A DNA stretch of 64,000 nt from Liolophura sinensis (lineage: Eukaryota > Mollusca > Polyplacophora > Chitonida > Chitonidae): positions 1,616,501 to 1,680,500 of the forward strand of contig NC_088306.1 in assembly GCF_032854445.1 (NCBI RefSeq). The letters run 5' to 3'. Both the position numbers and the translations under genes were made by a program. Position 1 is the first letter of the stretch; each line of letters opens with the position of its first letter. A model generated the notes under the pieces. It was not told the DNA's origin. It saw nothing but the letters and a program-made list of their open reading frames with translations, and did no database searches. Shown one piece after another: positions 14,464-25,973 of this stretch.

Positions 14464-16058
14464 TATTTTATCGGACATTAAACCATTCACACAAGAGCCA
14501 TTGAGACACTAAACCATGCATTCAATCGTTCATACACTGAGTAATTCATGCCAAAATAAAAACAAAAACTGGCCACGGTGAAAACAGACAAAGGGTAACA
14601 CGAAGACCTCATGGGACCAGGCGTGCTTGAATGTGTTCATTTAATTGGCGTTGCTTGCTGAATTCAAATGTTTATTCTGGCTACTTTTCGTGAAACCAGA
14701 CGATATTAACAAAAAAGCCAATCCTGGCATCTGAACATTTGGTGAAAGTTGATGCTGATTTTGGAGCACATGTACATAGATCTGGTTTGCTAGGCTCTTC
14801 ACGAGGTAGCTTGGCTTCATGTATATAGCAGCAAATCGAAAATAAACCATCCCAGGAATAATTTTTGTGCCAAGTTTCATTGTGATTAATGACCACCTCC
14901 ACCACACGTCCACAGATGCACACCTGGCTGTGGATATAATTGGCTTTCCAGACAAGACGCCATCGAATGTACCGATTCTCGGCAGGCGTGTGGAGTACAC
15001 ATTAATTGTGATATGTGTTTCTCAATAGAGATATAGAAGTACACGAGGAACTGCCTGACCTCGTTTCCGTCCACAGAGGCACACGCAGAACTGCCAGTCC
15101 GCGTTTCCGTCTTATACCATATCCATAATATAACATGGCGAATGAATATTTCATAATTCACAGCGTTAATCCCAGGCAGTTCATTACTGGTAACACCTGT
15201 TCAGGAAATCTAAACCATCGGTATAAACGTGCAAAGGCGGAAAATGAAACTTTCATGTATCTGTCTAGCTGTCAAGTACAAGGAGGTATGAATTACAACA
15301 GTTTCGTGGTCTAGCGGATCAGCTTTTGCAAAAACGTAATGCATTAGTTGCCATGATTATTTTAGCGCGACTTGTTTACAATTCTTTCGAGATCAGCAAT
15401 AATATAACGGGGTTCGACTATTCGCGCATTGTCGAGTTCTCAACTGGCCCGTTCTGTTGTAAAACCAGCGGGATGATATCGCGAACATTCCAGTTTAGTC
15501 AGAAACTGTGCGAGAATGGGAAAATCTTGTTCGATTTTGATAATCTTGACTCACATGTTCTCAATATACTGCTCGAGAGCGCGAATTGCGGCGTCCATCT
15601 TTATTAACCACATGTCTAGATACCACCGTGTACCACTAGTGTATGATAAACAACGTAGATCTCTTATCCCCGTAAGGGACTATAAATATGGATTTACTTA
15701 TCAATCAGCAACCCCTCGATGGCGAGTTAATGTGGATTTGCAGACGGTCCCTTGATTTATAGCTAGAAAGGTACTTTACGCTCTGTCAAAGTGAGGGATG
15801 CGTCCACGGATTTACGTGGAACGAAAAGACGTCGTTCTTTATAAACTGGAAAGGCGTCGCATACAGTTTTAATAATTTAGTGTTTATCCGTAAGAAGAAA
15901 TCAAGAAAACGATTTTCTATAAATTAGGAATTAAGTCTCCAGTGGAACAAACAGGAGCTCTTTTCTGAGCTGGGTCATGCCTAATATAGTATATTTGCCA
16001 TTCTTGTTATGACTTGAATTGATGTCTGAGTGTAAGAAACCTTAAAAACATGAAGTAA
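14464..16058. other. No gene recognised
   Basis: Long minus-strand frames at 14641-15161 overlap in different registers and read like decayed repeat DNA rather than an exon series. The + frames at 15326-15755 lack splice or start support. Confidence 0.35.
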
Positions 16059-16617
16059 GGTTCATCAGACGGATCACTGAAAACTGTGAACCATAGGGTT
16101 CAACAGACAAACCACTGAAAACTGTGCACAGTAGGTTCATCAGACGGATCACTGAAAACTGTGAACCATAGGTTCAACAGACAAACCACTGAAAACTGTG
16201 CACAGTAGGTTCAGCAAACGGATCACTGAAAACTGTGAACCATAGGGTTCAGCAAACAGACCACTGAAAACTGTGCACAGTAGGTTCATTAGACGGACCA
16301 CTGAAAACTGTGAAACATAGGGTTCAGCAAACAGACCACTGAAAACTGTGCACAGTAGGTCCATTAGACGGACCACTGAAAACTGTGAAACATAGGGTTC
16401 AGCAAACAGACCACTGAAAACTGTGCACAGTAGGTTCATTAGACGGACCACTGAAAACTGTGAAACATAGGGTTCAGCAAACGGACCACTGAAAACTGTG
16501 AAACATAGGGTTCAGCAAACGGACCACTGAAAACTGTGAACCATAGGGTTCAGCAAACGGACCACTGAAAACTGTGCACAGTATGTTCATCAGACGGACC
16601 ACTGAAAACTGTGCACG
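16059..16617. repeat. Tandem array, 37/38-bp unit in ~75-bp dimers
   Basis: About 15 copies carry the core CCACTGAAAACTGTG. Two variants, GAACCATAGGGTTCA and CACAGTAGGTTCAT, alternate over the left part, giving a 75-bp higher-order period that keeps a minus frame open for 100 codons. The right end becomes irregular. Confidence 0.95.
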
Positions 16618-18318
16618 GCAAGATTACTTACTTTCTTATTTTTTAAAATGCTTTTAAGATGGTTAACTACATCCAAATGTTTGAACTCGTTGGTGGGTTT
16701 TGTGAACTATATAGACTGTTTAGGTACTCTGACTGAAGTTAAAAAAACTCGTGTTTAGATCAGTATGAATGTAGGCCAATTACGTGACATAAGACGTTCA
16801 CAATACATGAGCTCCGTGGGCTACTCTGGATTTTCATTGGCTGAAAACGTTCAGAGAGTTGGATGTACGTTACTAATTCTGAGGAGAGTACAAGTCTTCA
16901 GCCATTCAAATCGTTCTGGTATATGAGAACTGGTAACTTGGGAATCCTTTTGTGGGAATTGAATCTTTTGATGATAATTGGTTCTTAATTTTCGTTTGAG
17001 GAGTGGTGTACGAATCCCGGATTTGAAACTTCGACCAAAAAATAAAACGCATACAAGAGTAACAACATAACCACCATACTTAAGCCGATATCGTACGCGT
17101 GTACAGCATACTTAGGACGAACTAAACTTTGCTAAGAAAGTTCCAACACGCCGTCAGACTTAAATTGGCATTCCGAAAATAAAACACACACTAAAGTGAA
17201 ATCACGGTGCTACATCTCACTAGCAGCGGTGACACTTTCTCTGGGATAAAACACTGTTTCGTGGCAACGTTAATTATGTCCGACAGATTGTTCTTACTTA
17301 CAGTGTCTCCGGCAAAACCCATCAAGACTCTACCGCAAGACATTTTTTTTTATTATTTTGCCACCTGGGCTTAAACAGTCTGTTCACATTACGAAGGAAA
17401 ATACATGGACTTTAACCTTTTCGGAGCTTGTCAGTGCAAGATGTTTTTATTATTGTCCGCTCTCTTGGGGGGATACGTCTATATTACGAGGGGACTCTTC
17501 CATAATGTTGTATCTACTCCGAAGCGGACACTTACCCGAGATACCGCACCTCGATGCTCTTCTAGACAGGTACTTCTCTTGTTACAGCTCTGGGTGGATT
17601 GGTAACATATCACTCAGCATGAGAGCTTGAGGGATAGGATCGTATCACCCTACTCCCCTAACACACGGAGACTTAAGCTTCCGAGCCCGTCTCATCGATC
17701 TGCTCAGCGGCCTCGGGTAGGGTCTATAGTTCTTAGGTAAGCTAAGAGCACGAAAGCGTCTCCCAGGCCAAATAGATGACTCTATTCAGAGACGCCCGAG
17801 AAGAAAGGAAGGGATTTCAAGGCGAACTAAGATAAGCCAAAGTAAGCATGGTCAACCACTCTACGGGAAAATGCCATCGGAATTAAACTCCCGGATTAAA
17901 ACCGCGTCGAGATATAATGGCGGCCTCAAGACCTTCAGCAAGAAAGACTTAAAAGCTTCTAGCCAAGGGCGACCAGATACAAATTGAAGAAGCTGACAGA
18001 GAAGACCTTTAGAAAGATAGGACGCAAAACAGACAGGCTTAGGGAATTGGAGGCTGGTTTTGTGTCCGCTTGTTTATAGGGAACTTCAATGCGGAGGAGC
18101 ATGTGTGGTATAAAAACAGCTTCCTCATTAGCCAGGAAAACATGGACAAATGATAAATGGAATAGACAAAGGCAGACCGTATTTGTGTCTGGTAGCTATC
18201 ATAAAAGAGAAAGGAACCATTGAATAGAACACATGCAAAACATTTGGAGATGTTAGACTGAACATAGTTTATGGACAGAAAACAATGAAGCAACCTCTCT
18301 TCTGTTGGACACTAAAAG
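16618..18318. other. Mostly unassigned; holds the candidate exon at 17405
   Basis: Apart from the possible signal-peptide exon, no coding or RNA feature is visible. Confidence 0.35.
17405..17569 (+). CDS. Candidate signal-peptide first exon (speculative)
   Basis: An ATG opens 55 codons that end exactly at a GT (CTAGACAG|GTACTT), phase 0. The peptide contains a hydrophobic run (MFLLLSALLGGYVYI) like a secretion signal. Phase 0 is what the first confident EGF-gene exon at 25867 requires, and both lie on the + strand. The gap would be an 8.3-kb intron, and a phase match occurs by chance one time in three. The next frame is also open (17358-17630), which weakens the case. It could equally be a chance ORF. 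Confidence 0.2.
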
Positions 18319-18522
18319 TACACTCAAAAATTAATCTGTTAAACTTAACCGAAAGTCTGTTATCGGATTGATATTAGAATGTATTCTGTTATTGCGGTAG
18401 ATTATTCTGTTTACACACGTATTCTATTAATTCAACACAACCATTCTATTAGACTAACAGGATATGATGTTCAATATGACCCACTCTCTGTTAATTTTGA
18501 CAGATTAGTTTTTTTGAGTGTA
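18319..18522. mobile_element. MITE copy 2, TA-flanked, 200 bp
   Basis: Same terminal repeats as the copy at 10749 (CACTCAAAAATTAATCTGTT and its complement ending TTTTTTGAGTG) with TA on both sides. It is shorter inside but collinear, sharing AGAATGTATTCTG and CTATTAGACTAACAGGATAT. Non-autonomous. Confidence 0.85.
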
Positions 18523-18628
18523 TAAGTTTAAATTACAAGACAGCACCTGACTAAAACATATTTCAATCGAATGCAGACTACTCAAGCTTTCTAAAAGTAC
18601 ATATAAGGGTATCCAATTTCGGAGAAAG

Positions 18629-18669
18629 CTATTTATCACTTGGGCCTTCATCGCCCAAGTGATAAATAG
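18629..18669. repeat. Perfect 17-bp inverted repeat (hairpin)
   Basis: CTATTTATCACTTGGGC, a 7-base loop (CTTCATC), then the exact complement. It abuts the left edge of the 60-bp array. Confidence 0.95.
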
Positions 18670-19600
18670 TCATTATACACCTTAGTCTTTATCAGTGTTA
18701 TGTGGCTCATTTTTATGTTTGTCTCTGGGTCATCATACACCTTAGTCTTTATCAGTGTTATGTGGCTCATTTTTATGTTTGTCTCTGGGTCATTATGCAC
18801 CTTAGTCTTTATCAGTGTTATGTGGCTCATTTTTATGTTTGTCTCTAGGTCATCATACACCGTAGTCTTTATCAGTGTTATGTGGCTCATTTTTATGTTT
18901 GTCTCTGGGTCATCATGCACCTTAGTCTTTATCAGTGTTATGCGGCTCATTTTTATGTTTGTCTCTAGGTCATTATGCACCTTAGTCTTTATCAGTGTTA
19001 TGCGGCTCATTTTTATGTTTGTCTCTGGGTCATTATGCACCTTAGTCTTTATCAGTGTTATGCGGCTCATTTTTATGTTTGTCTCTGTGTCATCATACAC
19101 CTTAGTCTTTATCAGTGTTATGCGGCTCATTTTTATGTTTGTCTCTGGGTCATTATGCACCTTAGTTTTTATCAGTGTTATGTGGCTCATTTTTATGTTT
19201 GTCTCTGGGTCATCATACACCTTAGTCTTTATCAGTGTTATTCGGCTCATTTTTATGTTTGTCTCTGGGTCATTATGCACCTTAGTCTTTATCAGTGTTA
19301 TGCGGCTCATTTTTATGTTTGTCTCTGTGTCATCATACACCTTAGTCTTTATCAGTGTTATGTGGCTCATTTTTATGTTTGTCTCTGGGTCATCATGCAC
19401 CTTAGTCTTTTTCAGTGTTGTGCGGCTCATTTTTATGTTTGTCTCTGGGTCATTATGCACCTTAGTCTTTATCAGTGTTATGCGGCTCATTTTTATGTTT
19501 GTCTCTGTGTCATCATACACCTTAGTCTTCATCAATGTTATTCGCACCCTAGTCTTTACCACCGTTTTGCGGCTTATTTTTATCTTTGTCTCTGGGTCAT
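18663..19600. repeat. Tandem array, 60-bp unit, ~15 copies
   Basis: Highly uniform 60-bp units (core CTCATTTTTATGTTTGTCTC). Two main variants, CATCATACAC and CATTATGCAC, are interspersed. The final unit is truncated and degenerate (from about 19540). Because 60 is divisible by three and the unit lacks stops, frames of 221-319 codons are open on both strands. These are not taken as genes. Confidence 0.97.
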
Positions 19601-20245
19601 TATGCACGCATTATGCCGGTCATTTTTAAAAATTCCGTGAAATGCTGCATCTTATATTTTAGTTTGCTTTCTTGTCGTCGTTCTCTAGAAGGCTCCAGTG
19701 GTCCTGGCTAGCGTTCAATGCCAATGCGTTCCTAAAGCCTCTTCATTGCACTTGATCGTTTCCAATATGTTGCTAATGGCCTTATTCCCTTTCTGCAGAA
19801 TTATTTTTCTCCTGAATTTTTCTCTTTCTGCTGTTGTTGCACACCTTATGGTTTTCTACTTCAAGGATGGAGAAATAACGAAGTTAACGTCCCATCCTCT
19901 CCATCCATCATCATAAGGGAAGCCTTTAAGTCTCCCTCACGGATAATAATCGCCATTTGATAACATAAATCGATATTAATAAGTTTTAGCGTGAGTATGA
20001 GTCGTCAAAACTGGGGATCAGTGGTTCTGAACGATTGTGGAACGTCCATGGAAGCCTGTCGTCGTTAACGTTTTGATAAACCTGCCATGGCTAAAGTATA
20101 AATGGCTCGGGGTTTTTGCCTTAGGATTCCTTAGTCCGTGCTCACATTTTGATTTCAAAGCATGTTTTCTGATATCCGTAGTTTTGTATTTTTAGAAGGG
20201 GCAAATTTGACTGAGTTGTTGATGACTGTAGTTATCCTCTCGCTC
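19601..20245. other. No gene recognised
   Basis: Unique-looking A+T-rich DNA between two arrays. No supported frame or splice signal. Confidence 0.35.
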
Positions 20246-20480
20246 CCACATCTTTTACATATATATCAACGTCCACATCTTTTACCTTTATAATAACTAC
20301 CACATCTTTTACTTTTATAATAGCTACCACATTTTTACCTCTATAATAACTACCACATTATTTACCTTTATAATAACTACCACATCTTTTACCTCTATAA
20401 TAACTACCACATCTTTTACCTCTATAATGACTACTACATCTTTTACTTTTATTATAACTTCGACATCTTTTACCTTTATG
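20246..20480. repeat. Tandem array, ~27-bp unit
   Basis: About nine copies carry the core CCACATCTTTTACC plus TATAATAACTA. The minus frame reads a 9-residue VKDVVVIIE repeat, a by-product of the period. Confidence 0.9.
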
Positions 20481-23400
20481 AGCCAAGTCCTTAAGGAACA
20501 TGTTTTAACGATGTACACACAGTATACATTTCGCCAGAATAACATCAAAGAACAAACATGTAACCTAGACTGAAAACCGTGCGTCACTGGAGTTTTTGTT
20601 TTAACAAGAGAGGTCTGAGTGTTAAAACTCTTCCACCGTCTCTTTCCAGTTATTAAGCATTCACTGAACTTTTCCTTGACAGTACCGGCTGTTTTATGTG
20701 GTTAAATTGTGACAGGTGTGAGTTACAAACGAGCTTCCATACATTTAAAGGCTTGCTTTACATAATTCGCCTCAGCTCAAGCTATAAAGGTAAATGTCGA
20801 ACGATGTCAACTGTCACATTCATCTGAAGTATGTGTCATCAGATAGGACACCTGTAGCACGCCACTTACGTGGACTGTGACGCATTTATGTGTGTTACTC
20901 AGAATGACTTCACGTATAGTTAGTTATAAACGTTGTAGACAATCATTTATTGATTGTAATAAAGGAGATGCCGGTATGGATTTACGCGTTGATGGAAGTA
21001 ACATGTTGTAGAGTGATCCATTCTGTAACTTCAAAAAAAAAATGAGCTGTAATAAGGCGAAGGTGTTCTTTTTGTCCACGGCTTCGCTTTTTCGGCATCG
21101 TGTTAACTTTTGCAGCTAAGAATCCAATGATCTGAGAGCTACAAAGCGAATGGAGGGAGGTCATGTTCTCCGGACATGGTCTTTGAAAACTGATGACTGC
21201 TTCTCTTTGCATGAATCCGTTGCAATTTCGTACTTTCGTAGTTCTTTGGTGGTTTGTGTTGAACGTTGTTTTGGAAACTCGACTTGCGATTATTGACCTG
21301 GAACTTACCTTTTGTTTGACGGCTGGTAAACGTTTCGACGCCTAGACTGTCCGATTTGCTTCACGCATTACTCTGTGCCATCACATACTTGAAATATTGC
21401 TGCCTATGGCGTTAAACATACAGCGGTTCTCCTGACAGCACTGCTGTGATTTATTGACATCAGTTCATTCTTGTAATAAAGATTATACGCCTTTTCTAAG
21501 TGCGATAACGTCTATGGATTGTATAAGTGGCAGTATATTGAACTTTCTCTTGGTTTAACGCTTTAGCGACGGCAGACAACTTCGGGTGATATTGTAAAAC
21601 CCAACGAGCGAAAGAAAATGCGGTACTTTAAAATTATCGTTCTTGCGCGCTATATTTATCAATAAAGGGGTGGTGCATCAGCCCAGCTCTATTTAACTCT
21701 CAAATCCCACATCAGTTATGTATTCAAGCAACTCTTCTATAGGAGACGCAAACTTGGGTGTTATTCATACCGGAGCGATAGCAGAAAATGACTTCCGTGT
21801 TTTATTATGAGGCCAAATAAATCGATGTATATCGCCCTAGCAATTAACACTCGACACTTCAGTCGTGGATGAAATGTGATAAGAGGCCAATTCGGGGCGC
21901 GCGCGGCAGCCAGCAGGCGAAGCCACAGTTCGGACAGAGAGTTTGTATTGATCGGTCCTCTCCACATTCTCCACAATGTGTTCGCTCCTTTGTTGCTGGC
22001 CTCCGAAGCGAGACACTCTCTGTGGTGTAAATTACAGCCATGTTTATCAGAGGAGAAATAACTCTTGCTGGTTTGAATGATAACTCCGTTTTCCGCATCC
22101 TGGGCAATGGTGACTAATTACCACAGAGTATATGTTATTGTAATGGACGGCTGGTGTTGTATGAGTAGAATGAACCTGCACTCCTGCTGCAATAGGCTTG
22201 TCTCTTTCACTTACAATAAGTCTTTCAAACTTCGCCTTTCATCAAGCTGAATACTTGAATATTTAGTAAATAAAATAAATTTATTCCGATCAAAATATGC
22301 ATAACATATATATACACATATATATTTTTACTGTAGGCCACTGCGCTGTCCAGATTCCAGGATTTTTTTTTTTTGTCTTTTTACACAACATCTTGATCGT
22401 GACAGAAATTAGGAGATTTACTGATACTGCGCTGACCTGCATCCTCGCGTACTGGTATACTGACATGAGTCAACTATCGAATCGACCGTCATCTGTGTGT
22501 CATCTGCGGCTGACGTGAATATATCTATAACAATCAATTGTATAGGTGACACACAAAACTTCGGTAAATTTGGTATACGGTTAATGATTTTTGTGGCCCA
22601 GCTTTTCAGAAAGACATGGATGAGGATTATGAAGTGTTGGACTTGGACACGGAAGCATTCTACAGTAGGTTAACTATTATAATATCACCTTTGCTGTTAA
22701 AGGTTAGTTTAAACCTAAACGTTGCGCACTTCATAATTGGTCAACTGTCTCGTGGTCTCGAAATTTTATCAAGTTGTGAGCATGAGATCTTTACTAAACC
22801 GTCGGGCGAACGGTTTATTTATAGAAAAACATATCTGAAACTTTAAAAGTTGTACTGTTTTCTTTCTATTGACAATTATTTCCCACCAATTCACTTTTAC
22901 GGCTCAGTGAAATACAGACCATACGTGATGTTCTGAACAGAGTTCTGATATTTCACAAAGCAAAAACTATGTATATTTCATGTTTAGCTAGTAAAAACTG
23001 CTGCCGTTGTCCGAAATTCCTCAGGCATGCGCACCATGACTGGTTTAGGTTTTTCGCCCCATCCATCACCCCATACATGATGATCAATCTTTGATAAAAT
23101 AAATGACGAATCTGTTCGAAATACATACACTTTATGTGGTAGCTTGTCATTGATCTGAAAATAAGACATCTATCTGGAATAAAGCACTCAATATTACATA
23201 TTATGGACGGATTTTTTGGCTCGTCCAGGCGCATTTCGTGACTTGCAAAAAATCTGCCTAGTGTGTCCGCGCATGCGATCTTGTCTGCCCCGAAAGTCGC
23301 TCGATTAAAATATGTCAGATAAGAGCGAAGAAATACGCCGTTGATTTCACTCTGTCCGCCTTGTGTGTCCGCGCCAGCGAATTTCGGTGATCAAGCCGAC

Positions 23401-23536
23401 ATTTTGTTTGTGTCACACGATTTACCTGGTCACACGATATAACCTACTGAACACGCTGCGAATATCGTCAGCGTATTTCGCTGGCGATTAAGTTCGTCCT
23501 GACAAAATCCGCCTAGTGAATCCCCGGCATAAGACT
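20481..23536. other. No confident gene; SINE tail and one weak exon-like segment
   Basis: A SINE-like tail (GAAATATTGCTGCCTATGGC, then GTTAAAC) lies near 21390-21420. A short segment at 22610-22664 is bounded by GCTTTTCAG and TACA|GTAGGT and reads KDMDEDYEVLDLDTEAFY. Its exit phase does not fit the EGF gene, so it is unassigned. The CpG-rich part around 21890-22100 holds overlapping frames only. Confidence 0.35.
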
Positions 23537-23668
23537 GTTGACTGGAGGTTTTGGACAAGTTGTTTCGCGCGAGTTGACTGGAGATTTTGGACGAGTTTTC
23601 TCGTGCGAATTGACTGGTGATTTTGGACGAATTGTCGTGCGCGAGTTGTTCTCTGGACGAGTTGACCT
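23537..23668. repeat. Short tandem array, 36-bp unit x3.6
   Basis: Three full units (core TTGACTGGAGATTTTGGACG) and a partial fourth. CpG-rich compared with the surroundings. Confidence 0.85.
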
Positions 23669-25374
23669 GATGCCTCAGGTGTAAACATGTTCTAGCACGA
23701 TAGCATGTAATGCTGCCCAAGTGGCGTTCAGTCCTCATGATTCATTTATTTAAGAACTGTATCTCCTCATGGTGATTTGTTATCCTCGCTCAGTCAATTT
23801 CTTGACGCTCTCACGAGAGTTGGGGGAAATCTTGTGGATCTCGCGAGATTTAGGGAAATACGCGTGACTCTCGGAAGATTGGAAGGAAGTCTAGCGGCTC
23901 TCACGAAATTTGGGAGCGGCGTGAATCCGCGTGTATGAAAAGCACGACTCGTTCAGCCTGGCTCCAAAATTTGAGCTATCCTGAAAGCATAGTAATGTTT
24001 TAAAAAATCTAAGTTTAAAAAAGGATTAATTTAGACTTTATGAAAGGTGAAGATATGAATAAAGTCAGTTTGGTGGAAATGACTGAAGTCCGCGTGAGGG
24101 TGAACAATTTTCTTTTTGAATCAGTTATTTCCACGCTAGCATAACTCGGCTCGCAAATAACGCTTGATCATAGATCACTGGACTTTAAATCCAATCCGCT
24201 CTTTGCGAAACACTGGATAAACTGATGACAAAATTATTAATTTAGTAAGCTATTGATTCGATAACGTCGCCCATATTGACTCCATCCATCATCTAATCTT
24301 CTCAAACTGCGCCTAAGAATGGCATGGCCATGAATAGAAATTTAACCTGGGTGTGGGTAACGTTGATTAATAGGTAACTGAGCTGTCAGCCTTGCCACGA
24401 TCCGCTTGGCCTTTTATATGTCAGGCTATGAGTTTTAGCACATCAAAGAAGCGTTGCTGCTGAAGGGTGAAAAAATCTTCAATAAGGTATTTGACTTCAC
24501 TCGGATTGGCTGCATAACGATAGCATTGTAATCATTCCGCTAAACCCGGAACCGTGTAAATTCGAAAAGGGACTTGTGGATCCTGGTCGTGCTTTCATAA
24601 TTAAAGACGATTTTTAGAAAATCGTTTTAGGTTAATGCCAGGCCATAACGTAAGCCAAACAATCGACATGAGAAATTTCTCGGAACTTATCTGCGGATTG
24701 GTCCAAGTTTTCTGACTAGTATATCCGTCTTTGTTCTCTGGTTGGCAATTTACCAGAAACGATTCACGAAATGAAATATTACTGACAGAGAAATTTTGCC
24801 AAATACATTTAGTGGCCCCGTGATCTTCGACAGACCTATTTATCTTCTGCTTTTGCTATGTTTGCTTCTTTGTAAGCCGTTCTCAGAAAACCGTTTTAGA
24901 CTAATTCCTGTGAAGGGACTGGCGCCAAAAGCCAGTGCGACGGTTTGGAAGATGTTTTTAGCTTCGTCATAAATTGAAGTTCACTCTGATAGCTTGTTCC
25001 CAGACAGACCCCATCATTGCAAATAATCCACTTTTCGTTTGCGTAGCAATTCCAATTTATGGTTTTTACCCGACCTCAATATCCCGACCTCGCACCAATG
25101 TTAACGTGATGTATGACACTGCAGGGATAAAGCAAGTTTCTACTCAAAGAAAATGGCAACTCATCATACTTGATCATGAAATAGGATTTCCTACAAGATT
25201 TCACAAACATAATAGTGAGAGTGAAAAATGAAATTTCACTGTAGTGTCATTAATAATATTACCAGTTCTTAATAAAGAAAAGAAACTTTATACATTTAAT
25301 ATCTCATTCATTTCTCGCTGCATTAAGAAATGAAAGTTTTAGTCATCAATAACGAACATTATCTGTGGTTACTC
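23669..25374. other. No gene recognised; CpG-rich quasi-repeat at 23800-23915
   Basis: Near 23800-23915 a motif like CTCTCACGAGAGTTGGGGGA recurs about four times in diverged form. The remainder is A+T-rich with a frame at 24974-25231 that has no ATG or splice support. Confidence 0.35.
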
Positions 25375-25451
25375 CCCAGCTGTGCATCTGAACTACATTT
25401 CATTGATCTTCGAACAAAACAGAAACAGTGACTCATTACAGAAAAGAACGA

Positions 25452-25543
<92 letters not shown>

Positions 25544-25685
25544 CATACATTTTATTGATCTTGGAAAAGATAATCGAGCTAAATTTGTCGGGCACGTCGG
25601 TGTATTCATCGTTCTTTTCTGTAATGCGTCACTGTTTCTGTTTTGTTCGGAGATCGATGAAATGTAGTTCACAAGAACAGCTGGG
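25375..25685. repeat. Fold-back element: 82-bp inverted arms around (AT)n
   Basis: The left arm (25375-25456) and right arm (25604-25685) are inverted copies with about seven mismatches, for example CAGAAACAGTGACTCATTAC against its complement with GC in place of TC. Between them lie an (AT) tract (25455-25539) and about 64 unrelated bases. The element sits about 180 bp upstream of the first confident EGF-gene exon. Confidence 0.92.
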
Positions 25686-25866
25686 CAAAACTGTAATTCA
25701 GCCTTCTTGTGTAATGCATATTGTATATTGATATATCTGTGTGACTCTTTCTGTGTAACAATTCACGTTTACTGTGTGAAAACCCGGCATAAGAAAGAAA
25801 CTCACAACAACCCAGAGGCATTGTTTTTGAGGGCTTTCGCTTTTTTTTTTTTTACTTTCCCTTCAG

Positions 25867-25973
25867 GCGACCTGTGCCACCATCCGGCAGTGTTACGGCG
25901 AGTCCTGGCTTCCTGACGATAGAGTCGAACCACAACTCCGACCAGTTGAGATACAACAGGGGATGCACATCAG
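25867..25973 (+). CDS. EGF-receptor gene, first recognised exon (residues 1-36)
   Basis: The acceptor is a long T-rich tract ending TTCAG and the donor is CAG|GTATAAG. All three frames are largely open here. The frame starting GCG ACC TGT is chosen because it leaves two bases (AG) that join the single A of the next exon as AGA (Arg), the only frame that continues correctly. It reads [20 protein letters not shown] and onward. Entry is phase 0, so an upstream coding exon must exist. Confidence 0.65.

Noticed and set aside
16149-16451. 100-codon minus frame
   Set aside because: 75-bp dimer period of the 37/38-bp array.
18648-19640. Frames of 319, 309 and 221 codons on both strands
   Set aside because: All arise from the stop-free 60-bp repeat whose length is a multiple of three; peptides are pure 20-residue repeats on both strands.
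22610-22664. Acidic mini-exon candidate (KDMDEDYEVLDLD)
   Set aside because: The exit phase does not match the 25867 exon and no other partner exists; noted only in the region entry.
25359-25672. Minus frames of YIYIYI repeats
   Set aside because: Translation of the (AT)n tract inside the fold-back element.
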